DNA of 64,000 bases from Pseudoalteromonas sp. A601. Its GTDB lineage: Bacteria > Pseudomonadota > Gammaproteobacteria > Enterobacterales > Alteromonadaceae. The notes under the pieces were generated by a model. It was not told the origin of the DNA and searched no databases. It saw only the letters and a list, made by a program, of their open reading frames with translations. A program made the translations under genes and the position numbers. Positions 37,243 through 47,736 of the stretch are shown here, one piece after another; positions within the stretch are counted from its first letter, which is position 1; the number at the start of each line of letters is the position of its first letter. The stretch is from positions 62,001-126,000 of the forward strand of contig NZ_MXQF01000014.1 of the NCBI RefSeq assembly GCF_002165575.1, in the 5' to 3' direction.

Positions 37243-38069
37243 CAGCTACGCCCTCCAAGTAATTCTTCATTATAGGGCTGAGCCGGGAAATGAAACGGTA
37301 CAGGCCCATCAGAAAGGCCTTTTAAGAACTGCTGTACCAGTGGCGATTCATGGTTACGCATTTGCTCTGGTGAGCCACTACCAATGACACCTTGATCGGC
37401 AATAATGATTACATGATCAGCAATACTCATTACCTCTGTTACATCATGAGTAACAATTAGTGAAGATAGCCCAAGAACTTGGTTCAATGATTTAATTAGC
37501 TTAACCAGCACACCCATTGAGATTGGATCTTGCCCAGCAAACGGCTCATCATACATGATAAGCTCAGGGTCCAGCGCAATAGAGCGAGCAAGTGCCGCAC
37601 GACGGGCCATACCACCAGAAAGCTCTGACGGCATTAAATCTTGGGCACCACGTAAACCTACGGCTTGTAATTTCATTAACACAACAAGACGGATTAAATC
37701 TTCACTGAGGCGGGTGTGCTCTCTAAGCGGAAACGCAATATTGTCAAAAACAGACATATCGGTAAATAAGGCGCCACTTTGAAATAGCATGCTCATTTTG
37801 GTACGCGCTGCATAAAGCTCTTTGCGCGTCATAGTTGGGATATTATCACCTTCAAACAAAATAGTGCCGCTATCGGGTTTTAATTGACCACCAATTAAAC
37901 GTAGCATGGTAGTTTTACCAATACCGCTGGGCCCCATAATGGCAGTGATCTTGCCTTTCGGAACGCTAAAGCTCATATTTTTATATATGCTTCTATCGCC
38001 CCGTGAAAAGCTTACATCCTTGATTTCTACTATTGGTTGCGACAAGTCGCTCTCCATTTCTATTTTCAC
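37242..38069 (-). CDS. mlaF: Mla lipid ABC ATPase MlaF
   Basis: A 275-residue ATPase: Walker [10 protein letters not shown], signature [16 protein letters not shown] (Met instead of Gln after GG, usual for MlaF), Walker [14 protein letters not shown] and H-loop VTHDV. The start is GTG 38069 with a good AGGGGAAG upstream; ATG 38057 is an alternative. First gene of mlaFEDCB-ibaG-murA, divergent from yrbG. Confidence 0.95.
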   Translation of the reverse strand: MKIEMESDLSQPIVEIKDVSFSRGDRSIYKNMSFSVPKGKITAIMGPSGIGKTTMLRLIGGQLKPDSGTILFEGDNIPTMTRKELYAARTKMSMLFQSGALFTDMSVFDNIAFPLREHTRLSEDLIRLVVLMKLQAVGLRGAQDLMPSELSGGMARRAALARSIALDPELIMYDEPFAGQDPISMGVLVKLIKSLNQVLGLSSLIVTHDVTEVMSIADHVIIIADQGVIGSGSPEQMRNHESPLVQQFLKGLSDGPVPFHFPAQPYNEELLGGRS

Positions 38070-38312
38070 TACTTCCCCTATTTTAAGGCTTTTTACGCAA
38101 AGATGGAAAAAACAAATCGTAAAATTTTGTAATATTCTATGTAATAACAGCCTAAGCCTTACTGAGACTGACTTAACCTAGCCTTAAATAAATTTTTCTA
38201 TGCTAAAAATAACGACTTACTGAGATATAGACCCGATTCTTTTATTTATACTTTCAGGTTGGCTTTTGTTACTATTTACCGCAATCTGATATTGAATAAT
38301 TGGCGTAGTGTA

Positions 38313-39284
38313 ATGGTGACTTCTTTTGTCATTTTAATTCTTGGATTTGCAGGACTTGTTTGGAGCGCAGATCGCTTTGTTTATGGTGCTGCAGCACTGG
38401 CAAAAAATTTCGGTGTCCCCACTTTAATAGTCGGTTTAACTGTTGTTGCTATGGGCTCATCAGCGCCTGAAATGATGGTTTCGGCCTCCGCCGCGCTTGC
38501 CGGTAAAACGGATACTGCAGTTGGCAATGCAGTCGGTTCAAATATCACTAATATTTTGTTGGTATTAGGCATTACCGCCTTGTTGCGCCCGCTTTCGGTA
38601 TCTTCCACAACACTCAAACGAGAAATGCCGCTGGTGTTACTTATTTCGATTGCTGCTTGGTATGTGTTTTCAGATAACTACTTCTCATTTGCCGAAGGCA
38701 TTGCGCTACTAATTGCATTTATTGTTTTTATTGCTGGGCTTATCATCATTTCGATTCGCGCTAAAAACCAAGCTGATGACCCATTTGTTAGTGAAGCCTG
38801 TGATGATGTGCCAGATAATGTTCCAACTAAATCAGCACTATTTTGGCTCGTCGTTGGTATGGTCGTACTTCCTTTAAGTTCTCACTTTTTAGTTGGTTCA
38901 GCTGTTGATATTGCAAAGTATTTTGGCTTAAGCGATTTAGTCATCGGCTTGACTATTATTGCTATCGGTACCAGCTTGCCTGAACTTGCAGCTTGTATTG
39001 CAGGGGTGCTAAAAAACGAAGACGACTTAGCATTGGGTAATATTGTTGGCTCTAATATTTTTAACTTACTAGCCGTTTTACCATTAGCGGGGATTATAAA
39101 CCCTTCGATTATTGACCCATCTGCGACAAACCGTGACGCGCTAATTATGATAGGTGCCACCATCGCATTAATCGCTATGTCCTTGAGTTTTCGAGGGGCA
39201 CGCCGTATTAATAGAGTTGAAGGTGGCTTATTATTAGCCGCGTTTGTTGCTTATCAAGGTTATATTTTTAGCCAAGTAGCTTAG
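38313..39284 (+). CDS. yrbG: Calcium/sodium antiporter (CaCA family, YrbG)
   Basis: A 323-residue membrane protein with ten predicted helices and two inverted alpha repeats, each containing the cation-binding motif: GSSAPEMMVS...GNAVGSNITNILLVLG and GTSLPELAAC...GNIVGSNIFNLLAVL. It exchanges cations across the inner membrane. ATG 38313 is chosen; upstream TTG 38259 has no family-like sequence. First gene of the kds-lpt-rpoN operon as in E. coli. Confidence 0.93.
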   Translation: MVTSFVILILGFAGLVWSADRFVYGAAALAKNFGVPTLIVGLTVVAMGSSAPEMMVSASAALAGKTDTAVGNAVGSNITNILLVLGITALLRPLSVSSTTLKREMPLVLLISIAAWYVFSDNYFSFAEGIALLIAFIVFIAGLIIISIRAKNQADDPFVSEACDDVPDNVPTKSALFWLVVGMVVLPLSSHFLVGSAVDIAKYFGLSDLVIGLTIIAIGTSLPELAACIAGVLKNEDDLALGNIVGSNIFNLLAVLPLAGIINPSIIDPSATNRDALIMIGATIALIAMSLSFRGARRINRVEGGLLLAAFVAYQGYIFSQVA

Positions 39285-39307
39285 TACCGAATAAATTGGA
39301 CAACACA

Positions 39308-40279
39308 ATGACGCAGTTAAATTTTATTGAACAAGGAAAACGAGTACTTGATATTGAACGTCAAGCCCTTGTTGATATAGCTCAATACCTAGACGAAAAC
39401 TTTAATCAGGCCTGTGAGTTGATGTATCAATGCCAAGGCCGAATTATCGTTGTCGGCATGGGCAAGTCTGGCCATATTGGCAATAAAATTGCTGCCACAT
39501 TAGCAAGCACCGGCACACCGGCTTTTTTTGTTCACCCTGGTGAAGCGAGCCACGGTGATTTAGGTATGATCACCCGTGATGATGTAGTCATGCTGATATC
39601 TAATTCTGGCGAAACCAGTGAAGTGCTCAATATAATCCCAGTGATTAAACGCATTGGCGCTAAAATGATCGCAATGACCAGCAATCCAACATCGTCAATG
39701 GCAAATTGGGCTGATGCTCATGTATGCATTAAAGTATCTAAAGAAGCTTGCCCTCTTGGTCTTGCACCAACAGCAAGCACCACAGCAACACTTGCTATGG
39801 GAGATGCAATAGCCGTCGCCCTACTTGAAACACGAGGTTTCACAGCCGACGATTTTGCACTATCACACCCAGGCGGCAGTTTAGGCAAACGTTTATTACT
39901 GTGCTTAAAAGATTTAATGCATGATGGCGCCTCAACGCCTATTATTAAAGACACGCAATGCATTAAAGACGCGTTAATAGAAATGTCAGCCAAAGGGCTA
40001 GGCATGACAGCAATTGTAAACAACCGTGGCCAACTTAATGGTTTGTTCACTGACGGTGATTTACGTCGTATTTTAGAACAACGTATCGATATACATAGCA
40101 CACTTATCAGTGAAGTCATGACACGTTCGTGTACCACGGCAACTGCGGATATGCTTGCCGCCGAAGCGCTTAATATTATGGAGCGTAAACGTATTAACGG
40201 TCTTATTGTCATTGATGAAAATCGTCACCCCATTGGTGCACTAAATATGCAAGACTTGCTCAAAGCAGGAGTGTTATAA
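39308..40279 (+). CDS. kdsD: Arabinose-5-phosphate isomerase
   Basis: A 323-residue enzyme: SIS isomerase domain (about 30-180; IIVVGMGKSGHIGNKIAATLASTG, ISNSGET) followed by two CBS repeats (about 200-323). It makes D-arabinose 5-phosphate from ribulose 5-phosphate for Kdo synthesis. ATG 39308 behind TTGGAC is preferred to TTG 39296. It abuts kdsC. Confidence 0.95.
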   Translation: MTQLNFIEQGKRVLDIERQALVDIAQYLDENFNQACELMYQCQGRIIVVGMGKSGHIGNKIAATLASTGTPAFFVHPGEASHGDLGMITRDDVVMLISNSGETSEVLNIIPVIKRIGAKMIAMTSNPTSSMANWADAHVCIKVSKEACPLGLAPTASTTATLAMGDAIAVALLETRGFTADDFALSHPGGSLGKRLLLCLKDLMHDGASTPIIKDTQCIKDALIEMSAKGLGMTAIVNNRGQLNGLFTDGDLRRILEQRIDIHSTLISEVMTRSCTTATADMLAAEALNIMERKRINGLIVIDENRHPIGALNMQDLLKAGVL

Positions 40280-40831
40280 ATGCAATTTGCTGACTTATAC
40301 CAACCACTGAGCTTAGATGCTCAAACCCGCGCTAAAAAAATTAAATTGTTGATCTGTGATATTGATGGCGTATTTTCTGATGGTCGAATTTACTTAGGTA
40401 ATCAAGGCGAAGAATTAAAAGCATTTAATACCAAAGATGGTTTTGGCATCAAAGCGCTAATCAACAGCGGTTTTGATGTTGCTGTTATCACTGGACGTCA
40501 TTCACAGATAGTTCAGCAGCGAATGACTAGCCTAACAGTACAACATATTTATCAAGGCCAAGAAAATAAGCTGCAAGCCTATCAAGAGCTTAAAGATAAA
40601 CTGAGCTTAACCGATGAGCAAATCGCCTATATTGGCGATGATGGCCCTGATCTTCCTGTTATGGAGCAAGTTGGCTTTGCAGTAGCGGTGAACGATGCAC
40701 ACCCGTTAATCAAACGCGTATCGCATTATACCACTATGCTACCGGGTGGGTTTGGCGCTGTAAGAGAGCTCACTGATTTATTAATGCTTGAAAACGAAAA
40801 ATCGCTAACCAGCGAAGGAACCAGCTCATGA
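40280..40831 (+). CDS. kdsC: Kdo-8-phosphate phosphatase
   Basis: A 183-residue C0-type HAD phosphatase; nucleophile Asp27 and Asp29 in LLICDIDGVFSDG, then VITGRHSQIV and YIGDDGPDLPVM. It releases Kdo from Kdo 8-phosphate for LPS core synthesis. It overlaps lptC by four bases (ATGA). Confidence 0.95.
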   Translation: MQFADLYQPLSLDAQTRAKKIKLLICDIDGVFSDGRIYLGNQGEELKAFNTKDGFGIKALINSGFDVAVITGRHSQIVQQRMTSLTVQHIYQGQENKLQAYQELKDKLSLTDEQIAYIGDDGPDLPVMEQVGFAVAVNDAHPLIKRVSHYTTMLPGGFGAVRELTDLLMLENEKSLTSEGTSS

Positions 40832-41382
40832 ATAGTGCGCGTTTAGTTTTAAGCGTATTATTTATAAGCTGTATGGTTTGGCTTTGGTATCCATATTTTA
40901 ACCAAACAAACATAGAGCAGCTCGTTGAAGAAGATGTTATTGCCAAGCCCGATTACACCGCTGTGGCTTTAAAACAAACAGCCTTTGATGAACAAGGTAA
41001 AATAAGCCACAAAGTCACCGCTGCAAAAATGGAATTATATCAGCAGTTAGGATTTACGTACTTTGAAGAGCCTATTTTCACTTTATACAATCAAGAACAA
41101 ATGTGGCAAATTAATGCAGCAGAAGCCACATTGTATGAAAATAACCAGCTGGTTTTAGAAGGCAATGTGACGGCGAAAAACCTCACAAACAATGCCATGA
41201 TAGACCATATTAATGCCGATAACATCCAAGTTGATATTGAACTTCAAACAATGAGTTCAGAGCAACCTGTTGAGTTAGTCGGCCCTAATTTAAAAATTAC
41301 TGGGCGCGGATTACAAGCCGACTTAAAAGCCGAAGTAATAGAACTAATTAACCATACGCGAACCATATATTATGACCAATAA
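40828..41382 (+). CDS. lptC: LPS export protein LptC
   Basis: A 184-residue bitopic protein: N-terminal membrane helix (LVLSVLFISCMVWLWYPYF) and a periplasmic beta-jellyroll (about 45-184) that passes LPS from LptBFG to LptA. Sequence is weakly conserved across the family; identity rests mainly on the fold-like repeats and position between kdsC and lptA. Overlaps lptA by 11 bases. Confidence 0.93.
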   Translation: MNSARLVLSVLFISCMVWLWYPYFNQTNIEQLVEEDVIAKPDYTAVALKQTAFDEQGKISHKVTAAKMELYQQLGFTYFEEPIFTLYNQEQMWQINAAEATLYENNQLVLEGNVTAKNLTNNAMIDHINADNIQVDIELQTMSSEQPVELVGPNLKITGRGLQADLKAEVIELINHTRTIYYDQ

Positions 41383-41899
41383 ACTAGCCAACCTACTTAT
41401 AATACCAAGCTTACTCATTGCATTTTCGAGCCTTGCCCAAGATACAATGCCACCGGCCGATCAGGTCTCAATCAGCGCGGATAAACAACAAGCTCAACTT
41501 AAATCTAATGTCGGTATTTTTGAAAAAAACGTTGAAATTATCCATGGTAACCGCCGAATTAAAGCAGAACGCCTCGAAGTACATAAACGTGAAGACTTAG
41601 GCGATAATAAACAGTTACTCGTGGCCACAGGCAAACCTGCATACTTTGAAGAAAAACAAACCGATGGCACTTTAATGAGCGCCAGTGCTGATGAAGTTCG
41701 TTACGATGTAGCAAAGCGCCTGTTAACTTTAATAGGTAATGCGAAAGTAACCCAAGCAGGGCAAAAAATTAACGCTAAAAGCATCACCTACGATATGGAA
41801 CAGCAGCTAATAAGTGCTGAAAGAGGCGAAGACTCAAATGACCGCGTGCATACAATTTTAGTACCTGTCGATAGCAAAAAATCAAAAGGCCAGCCATGA
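41372..41899 (+). CDS. lptA: LPS transport periplasmic protein LptA
   Basis: A 175-residue protein with signal peptide (ending SLAQ) and the OstA/LptA beta-jellyroll ([21 protein letters not shown], about 28-48; [19 protein letters not shown] repeats). It forms the bridge carrying LPS across the periplasm. Ends overlapping lptB by four bases. Confidence 0.94.
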   Translation: MTNKLANLLIIPSLLIAFSSLAQDTMPPADQVSISADKQQAQLKSNVGIFEKNVEIIHGNRRIKAERLEVHKREDLGDNKQLLVATGKPAYFEEKQTDGTLMSASADEVRYDVAKRLLTLIGNAKVTQAGQKINAKSITYDMEQQLISAERGEDSNDRVHTILVPVDSKKSKGQP

Positions 41900-42621
41900 G
41901 TACATTAAAAGCCGAGTTTTTAGCAAAAAGCTACAAGGGCCGCCAAGTTGTAAAAAGTGTTGGCTTAGAAGTTAGCGCTGGGAGTATTGTTGGTCTACTA
42001 GGCCCTAATGGCGCAGGGAAAACCACCACTTTTTATATGATTGTTGGCTTAGTGCCCAGCGATAAAGGTAAAATTAGTATTGATGATAACGATATTACAT
42101 TATTACCCATGCACAGCCGTGCTCGCTTGGGTATTGGCTACTTACCACAAGAGTCATCTATTTTTCGTAAATTGACCGTTTACCAAAACCTGATGGCGAT
42201 TTTAGAAACCCGTAAAGAGCTAAACAAAACAGCCCGTGAAGAAGCCTTAGATAGCCTACTTGATGAATTTAGCATTCAACACATTCGTGATAGTCAAGGC
42301 ATGGCATTGTCAGGTGGTGAACGCCGCCGTGTTGAAATTGCGCGTGCTTTAGCCGCAAATCCTAAATTTATCCTATTAGATGAGCCTTTTGCTGGTGTTG
42401 ATCCCATTTCAGTGTTAGATATAAAGAAGATTATCGAGCACCTTAAAAACCGTGGCATCGGTGTACTAATAACCGACCATAATGTAAGAGAAACCCTTGA
42501 TGTTTGTGAAAAAGCCTACATAGTTTCTCATGGGGAGTTAATTGCATCAGGAACTCCTGAGCATGTACTTGCCAACCAAACAGTTCGCGATGTATATCTG
42601 GGTGAACAATTTAGGCTATAA
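41896..42621 (+). CDS. lptB: LPS export ABC ATPase LptB
   Basis: A 241-residue ATPase: Walker [11 protein letters not shown]-loop in [14 protein letters not shown], signature [15 protein letters not shown], Walker [14 protein letters not shown] and H-loop ITDHNVRET. It powers LptB2FGC extraction of LPS. Highly conserved full-length match. Confidence 0.97.
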   Translation: MSTLKAEFLAKSYKGRQVVKSVGLEVSAGSIVGLLGPNGAGKTTTFYMIVGLVPSDKGKISIDDNDITLLPMHSRARLGIGYLPQESSIFRKLTVYQNLMAILETRKELNKTAREEALDSLLDEFSIQHIRDSQGMALSGGERRRVEIARALAANPKFILLDEPFAGVDPISVLDIKKIIEHLKNRGIGVLITDHNVRETLDVCEKAYIVSHGELIASGTPEHVLANQTVRDVYLGEQFRL

Positions 42622-42689
42622 AGCAACACTCAGCTAACTATCTGCTAAACTAAATTATGACAACACAATAAAAGGATTGTTAGAGATAA

Positions 42690-44186
42690 ATGAGGCAATC
42701 ACTCCAGCTGCGCATGGGCCAGCAACTTACAATGACACCACAACTGCAACAAGCAATTCGCTTATTGCAGTTAAGTACATTGGATCTCCAGCAAGAAATT
42801 CAAGAAGCACTCGACAGCAATCCACTGCTTGAAGTCGAAGAGCAAGAGTTTGGTGATGAAACGGCTGGCAAAAATGAACAAAAACAAGACACTGACGATG
42901 TCACAGTAAGTGCCTCAGCCGATGAAACACCCAGCGAATACGAACAAGAAAGCAGCGAAGCACTTAATAAAGACACAGTAAGTGATGACATGGCTATGGA
43001 TGTGACCTGGGATGAGTACATGAGTGCTGCTCCTGCCAGCTCATCAGGCCCGATGCCTGAAGATGAATCTATTTATCAAGGTGCTTCAACCGAAACCTTG
43101 CATGAATATATTATGTGGCAGTTACAGCTCACCCCATTTAGTCCGACCGACGAGGCGATCGCTATTGCCATTGTCGAAGCTATCGACGAGTCAGGTATTT
43201 TAACTCTAAGTTGTGAAGACATTGCAGAGAGCCTAAATAAAGATAATAACGAAGAAGAAATTGAGCTTGATGAAGTGCAAGCCGTTTTAAAACGTATTCA
43301 ACTGTTTGACCCAATTGGTATTGGTGCACGCAGCTTGCAAGAATGTTTATGTATTCAACTAAATCAATTTGACCCCGCAACTCCTTGGATCAGCGAGACA
43401 AAAATGATTTTAACTGAGCACATCGATTTATTGGCCAGTCGTGACTATCGCACTTTGATGAAAAAGACTAAGCTTAAGGAAGATGAACTTAAAGAAGTGA
43501 TGACACTCATCCACAGTCTAAACCCAAAGCCTGCGGATAGCATCGTACGTGAAGAGTCTGAATACGTTATTCCAGATGTCTCAGTAAAGAAAATTAAAGG
43601 CCGTTGGGTTGTTGAGTTAAACCCCGATAGCATGCCTAAAATTAGAGTAAACAGCCAATATGCAGCTATGTCTCGCTCGGTTAAATCGAGTAGCGACAGC
43701 CAATTTATTCGCTCCCACTTGCAAGAAGCAAAGTGGTTTATAAAAAGTTTAGAAAGCCGTAATGACACATTACTTAAAGTAACCAACTGTATCGTTCAAC
43801 AGCAACAAGGGTTCTTTGAGCATGGCCCTGAAGCAATGCGCCCTATGGTATTAAACGATGTTGCTGAAATGGTAGAGATGCATGAATCAACCATATCACG
43901 TGTTACCACGCAAAAGTACATGCACACCCCAAGAGGGATTTTTGAGTTAAAGTATTTTTTCTCAAGCCATGTGAGCACTGAAAACGGTGGTGAATGTTCA
44001 TCTACAGCGATCCGCGCATTAATTAGAAAATTAATTAGCGCAGAAAACTCAGCGAAACCATTGAGTGATAGCAAAATTGCAGATATATTGGCAGAGCAAG
44101 GTATCAAAGTAGCTAGACGTACAATCGCAAAATATCGCGAGTCACTGGCTATTCCACCGTCAAATCAAAGAAAGAGCTTGATTTAA
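42690..44186 (+). CDS. rpoN: RNA polymerase sigma-54 factor
   Basis: A 498-residue sigma-54. The Gln/Leu-rich activator-interacting region I is at 1-50 ([19 protein letters not shown]), followed by an acidic region II, core-binding region, a helix-turn-helix ([20 protein letters not shown]) and the RpoN box [12 protein letters not shown] near the C-terminus. It directs nitrogen, motility and stress promoters, needing an enhancer-binding ATPase. 68 bases follow lptB. The operon continues to hpf and ptsN. Confidence 0.97.
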   Translation: MRQSLQLRMGQQLTMTPQLQQAIRLLQLSTLDLQQEIQEALDSNPLLEVEEQEFGDETAGKNEQKQDTDDVTVSASADETPSEYEQESSEALNKDTVSDDMAMDVTWDEYMSAAPASSSGPMPEDESIYQGASTETLHEYIMWQLQLTPFSPTDEAIAIAIVEAIDESGILTLSCEDIAESLNKDNNEEEIELDEVQAVLKRIQLFDPIGIGARSLQECLCIQLNQFDPATPWISETKMILTEHIDLLASRDYRTLMKKTKLKEDELKEVMTLIHSLNPKPADSIVREESEYVIPDVSVKKIKGRWVVELNPDSMPKIRVNSQYAAMSRSVKSSSDSQFIRSHLQEAKWFIKSLESRNDTLLKVTNCIVQQQQGFFEHGPEAMRPMVLNDVAEMVEMHESTISRVTTQKYMHTPRGIFELKYFFSSHVSTENGGECSSTAIRALIRKLISAENSAKPLSDSKIADILAEQGIKVARRTIAKYRESLAIPPSNQRKSLI

Positions 44187-44216
44187 GGCGTAAAAAAACA
44201 AAGAAGGAAAATGCTT

Positions 44217-44504
44217 ATGCAACTGAATTTAACTGGTCGTCACGTAGAAATTACCGATTCACTTAGAGACTATGTACACAATAAGTTTGCAAAGCTTGAA
44301 AGGCACTTTGATCATATAAACAACGTGCACGTCATTTTAGACGTAGAAAAGCTAAGCCAAAAAGCAGAAGCCACAATACACCTCAGTGGTGCTGATTTAT
44401 TTGCTTCAACAGAACACCAAGACATGTACGCTGCGATTGACGCCCTAATAGATAAACTAGATCGTCAAGTTATCAAACACAAAGAGAAGCACGCTCGACA
44501 CTAA
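44217..44504 (+). CDS. hpf: Ribosome hibernation promoting factor
   Basis: A 95-residue short HPF/YfiA-type protein beginning MQLNLTGRHVEITDSLRDYV. It binds 30S subunits in stationary phase to form inactive 100S dimers. ATG 44217 aligns with E. coli HPF; ATG 44211 is in frame two codons earlier. RBS AAGGA precedes. The rpoN-hpf-ptsN order is conserved. Confidence 0.94.
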   Translation: MQLNLTGRHVEITDSLRDYVHNKFAKLERHFDHINNVHVILDVEKLSQKAEATIHLSGADLFASTEHQDMYAAIDALIDKLDRQVIKHKEKHARH

Positions 44505-44508
44505 TATT

Positions 44509-44961
44509 ATGAAACTAAGTTCACTTACTTGTAAGGACTGCAGTAAAGCTGCGGTCCTTTTTAATAGCAAAAAACGAATTTTAGAATTTATTAGCCAGTT
44601 GGCTCATGAACAACTCCCTCACCTTTCAGAACAAGAAATTCTTAACTCGTTACTTAATCGAGAGAAACTAGGAAGCACAGGTATTGGCCGTGGAATTGCT
44701 ATTCCTCACGGTAGAATAACGGGTGTTGATACACCATTAGCACTGATACTAGTGAGTGAAACGCCCATTAATTTTGATGCGATTGATAATCGTCCTGTTG
44801 ATATATTTGTGGCACTCGTCGTACCTGATGGTGAGAGTCAACTTCATTTAAAGACCTTGGCCACAATTGCTGATAAACTTAACGATAAAGATTTTTGTAA
44901 ACAATTACGTAGCGCTAAATCAGACCACGACTTATACCAAGTTATTGTCGAGCAGTCATAA
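44509..44961 (+). CDS. ptsN: Nitrogen PTS enzyme IIA
   Basis: A 150-residue EIIA-Ntr. Phosphorylated His67 in GIAIPHGRI; GSTGIG precedes it. Part of the regulatory PTS-Ntr chain EI-Ntr, NPr, EIIA-Ntr that controls potassium, nitrogen and envelope stress functions. Four bases after hpf. Confidence 0.96.
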   Translation: MKLSSLTCKDCSKAAVLFNSKKRILEFISQLAHEQLPHLSEQEILNSLLNREKLGSTGIGRGIAIPHGRITGVDTPLALILVSETPINFDAIDNRPVDIFVALVVPDGESQLHLKTLATIADKLNDKDFCKQLRSAKSDHDLYQVIVEQS

Positions 44962-44981
44962 GAAAGTGAAGGAGTCATTAC

Positions 44982-45824
44982 ATGGAGTTAATTATCATCA
45001 GTGGGCGCTCGGGTTCTGGTAAATCTGTTGCCCTTCGCGTATTAGAAGATCTCGGTTATTATTGTGTTGATAATATTCCTGTGAACTTGCTGCCTTCACT
45101 CGTACGAAGCGTTTCTGATAACTATGATAAAACAGCAGTTAGTATTGATGTGCGCAATCTGCCAAAAGAACAAGAAGAGTTTAATGACATTCTTGAGTAT
45201 TTACCTGGCTTTGCAAACCCAACTTTATTTTATTTAGACAGTGACGACCAAACGCTGATCAAACGCTTTTCTGAAACTCGCCGTTTGCACCCTTTATCGT
45301 TAGATTCTCTGCCCCTTGATTTGGCTATCAAACAAGAAAAAGTATTGCTTGATGTATTGATCACTCGTGCTGATTTTATTCTTGATACAACAGAGTTGAG
45401 CGTTCACCAATTAGCAGAATCAATTCGTGAGAAGATTTTAGGTAAAAAAGATAAAAAGTTAATTATCACTTTTGAATCTTTTGGTTTTAAGCACGGTATC
45501 CCTAAAGAAGCTGATTATGTATTTGATGCCCGATTTTTACCAAATCCACACTGGGAGCCAGAGCTAAAGCCACTTACAGGCCTAGATCAACCAGTCAAAG
45601 ATTATTTAGCTAGCCATAGCATTGTGCAAAAATTTACATGGCAAATTCAAACTTTTGTACAAACCTGGCTACCTCATTTAGAGCGTAATAACCGCAGCTA
45701 TCTAACTATTGCCATTGGTTGTACCGGCGGGCAACACCGCTCTGTCTACTTAGCGCAAACTATAGGTGAAAGTTTTGCAATGAGTCATAGCAATGTAAAA
45801 ATTCGTCATCGTGAACAAGAATAA
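44982..45824 (+). CDS. rapZ: RNase adapter protein RapZ
   Basis: A 280-residue nucleotide-binding protein: Walker A GRSGSGKS at the N-terminus and GCTGGQHRSVYLA near the C-terminus. In enterobacteria RapZ directs RNase E to the GlmZ RNA and so controls GlmS; whether GlmZ exists here is unknown. The ptsN-rapZ-npr order is standard. Confidence 0.95.
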   Translation: MELIIISGRSGSGKSVALRVLEDLGYYCVDNIPVNLLPSLVRSVSDNYDKTAVSIDVRNLPKEQEEFNDILEYLPGFANPTLFYLDSDDQTLIKRFSETRRLHPLSLDSLPLDLAIKQEKVLLDVLITRADFILDTTELSVHQLAESIREKILGKKDKKLIITFESFGFKHGIPKEADYVFDARFLPNPHWEPELKPLTGLDQPVKDYLASHSIVQKFTWQIQTFVQTWLPHLERNNRSYLTIAIGCTGGQHRSVYLAQTIGESFAMSHSNVKIRHREQE

Positions 45825-45844
45825 TATCTGCTATAGGCTTTGAT

Positions 45845-46117
45845 ATGCATTTAGAAGACACTTTTTTAATCAAAAATAAATTAGGATTACATGCACGAGC
45901 TGCCAGCGTTTTAGCTCAGCTCGCGCTGAAGTTTGACGCAACTATTACCTTATATCAAGACGATAAACAAGCTGCTGGCGACAGCGTTTTAGCTTTAATG
46001 CTACTTGAAAGCAGCCAAGGTAAAGAAGTTAAAGTAGTCTGTGAAGGGCCAGATGCCGAGCCGGCATTAGCGGCAATAGGTGAGCTAATCGAGCAACGCT
46101 TTCACGAACATGAATAG
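45845..46117 (+). CDS. ptsO: Phosphocarrier protein NPr
   Basis: A 90-residue HPr-like protein. Phosphorylated His16 in LGLHARAAS; the regulatory serine region is GDSVLALMLLESSQG. It passes phosphate from EI-Ntr to PtsN. Last gene of the operon before mgtE. Confidence 0.95.
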   Translation: MHLEDTFLIKNKLGLHARAASVLAQLALKFDATITLYQDDKQAAGDSVLALMLLESSQGKEVKVVCEGPDAEPALAAIGELIEQRFHEHE

Positions 46118-46222
46118 CGCACTTTATTTAAAATTGCGTTAAACTAAATAACGATAGGAAAGCAAAAAACGCTAGCTTACTATCACCCTACCCAACCGAA
46201 AATTTGTTACCTAAGGACGCCA

Positions 46223-47581
46223 ATGCCAGAAGCTTTTGAACAAGATTACCCACTACAGCAATTAAAACAAGTGACCAAGTCACTCAATAGTGGTCAATTT
46301 GTTCAAGTTAGGCGAATGTTGGCAAAAACAGCTCCTTGTGACACAGCACTATTACTCGAATCTTCCCCGCACAAGATCCGTAAACTACTCTGGCAATTAG
46401 TTGATCCTGATGTACAAGGTGATGTCTTAGAGGAGCTTTCTGAAGACGTACGATTAGGTATCATCGCGCAAATGGAGCCGAAGCATATAGCTGCGGCGAC
46501 AGAAGACATGAGTCATGATGACTTAGGAGAGGTTTTAAGAAGCCTACCTGATACCGTCTACCAAGACGTAGTTGGGGCCATGGATAGCCAAGATAGAGAG
46601 CGTGCAACACAAGCACTTTCATATCAAGAACGCTCTGCTGGCGCTCTTATGAACACTGATACGGTGACTATTCGTCCTGACGTTACAATTGATGTGGTGC
46701 TTCGATATTTACGCCTACGCGGAGAGTTACCGGAAGGTACCGATGACTTATACGTTGTAGATAAACACAATTGTTTTCTCGGTGCTATGTCACTCACAAC
46801 GCTTTTGACTAACCCGCCAGATAAAATCATTCGCGACTTAATGGATGAAGACTGCGAATCAATTTCAATCGCCATGGATGAAAGCGAAGTTGCCCAACTA
46901 TTCGAGCGACACAATTGGATATCGGCACCCGTCGTTGATGATAATGACCATTTGCTTGGCCGTATCACGATCGATGACATTGTTGATGTAATCCGTGAAG
47001 ACGCTGAACACAGCTTGTTAAGCTTAGCAGGTCTTGATGATGAGGAAGATACTTTCGCTCCCATATTAAAAAGTTCGAAGAAACGTTCTGTGTGGTTAGG
47101 TGTAAACTTATTAACAGCTCTTCTGGCCGCTATAGTAGCGAGTTTTTTCGAAAATACCTTGGCTATATTACCGATCCTTGCGGTACTAAACGGCATAGTG
47201 CCTTCAATGGGTGGCGTAGCAGGTAGCCAAACTTTAACTTTAGTGATCCGCGGTATTGCTGTAGGCCACATCAATCAAACAAACCAACGCTTTTTAATGT
47301 TAAAAGAGCTCGCAATTGGTGCAATTAATGGCATGGTATGGTCTATTTTAATCGCCGGTGTTGTAGCTATTTGGCAATGGGATTTTAAACTGGGTGGCGT
47401 TTTAGCGTTTGCTATGTTTATGAATTTGGTTGCTGCAGGTATTGCGGGTGCTAGTATTCCATTACTACTCAAAAAGATGAAAATTGATCCTGCGCTCGCG
47501 GGAAGTGTTGTATTAACAACAATCACAGATATTGTTGGCATATTCGCCTTTTTAGGTACTGCGACTTGGTTACTTATCTAG
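46223..47581 (+). CDS. mgtE: Magnesium transporter MgtE
   Basis: A 452-residue dimeric Mg2+ channel: N-terminal superhelical domain (about 20-130), two CBS domains (about 140-265), and five membrane helices (about 290-452) with the pore motifs GIVPSMGGVAGSQTLTLVIRG (in parts) and NLVAAGIAGASIPLLLKK. The cytoplasmic domains close the pore when Mg2+ is high. A perfect inverted repeat follows the stop. Confidence 0.95.
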   Translation: MPEAFEQDYPLQQLKQVTKSLNSGQFVQVRRMLAKTAPCDTALLLESSPHKIRKLLWQLVDPDVQGDVLEELSEDVRLGIIAQMEPKHIAAATEDMSHDDLGEVLRSLPDTVYQDVVGAMDSQDRERATQALSYQERSAGALMNTDTVTIRPDVTIDVVLRYLRLRGELPEGTDDLYVVDKHNCFLGAMSLTTLLTNPPDKIIRDLMDEDCESISIAMDESEVAQLFERHNWISAPVVDDNDHLLGRITIDDIVDVIREDAEHSLLSLAGLDDEEDTFAPILKSSKKRSVWLGVNLLTALLAAIVASFFENTLAILPILAVLNGIVPSMGGVAGSQTLTLVIRGIAVGHINQTNQRFLMLKELAIGAINGMVWSILIAGVVAIWQWDFKLGGVLAFAMFMNLVAAGIAGASIPLLLKKMKIDPALAGSVVLTTITDIVGIFAFLGTATWLLI

Positions 47582-47619
47582 GCTCTTCGAAATTTAATAG
47601 AATCGTTTTTAGACGTGTT

Positions 47620-47659
47620 CATAAGTGCATGCTCTCAATTAGATAAGCATGCACTTATG
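47620..47659. terminator. Perfect 14-base inverted repeat after mgtE
   Basis: CATAAGTGCATGCT / AGCATGCACTTATG around a 12-base spacer, 38 bases past the mgtE stop. The T-tract is poor, so it may be a weak terminator or a binding site. Confidence 0.55.
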
Positions 47660-47736
47660 ATTTAATGGATACCATCCTAGCAATCTCCCTGTTTATTCTA
47701 AAACTACGACAACAATTTACTAAGTAATTTGTTCCT

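Noticed and set aside
39718..40212. 164-residue minus-strand frame
   Set aside because: Antisense of kdsD.
42800..43021. Serine-rich minus-strand frame opposite rpoN
   Set aside because: Shadow of the acidic region II of sigma-54.
46624..47274. 216-residue minus-strand frame
   Set aside because: Antisense shadow of mgtE, which is well supported.
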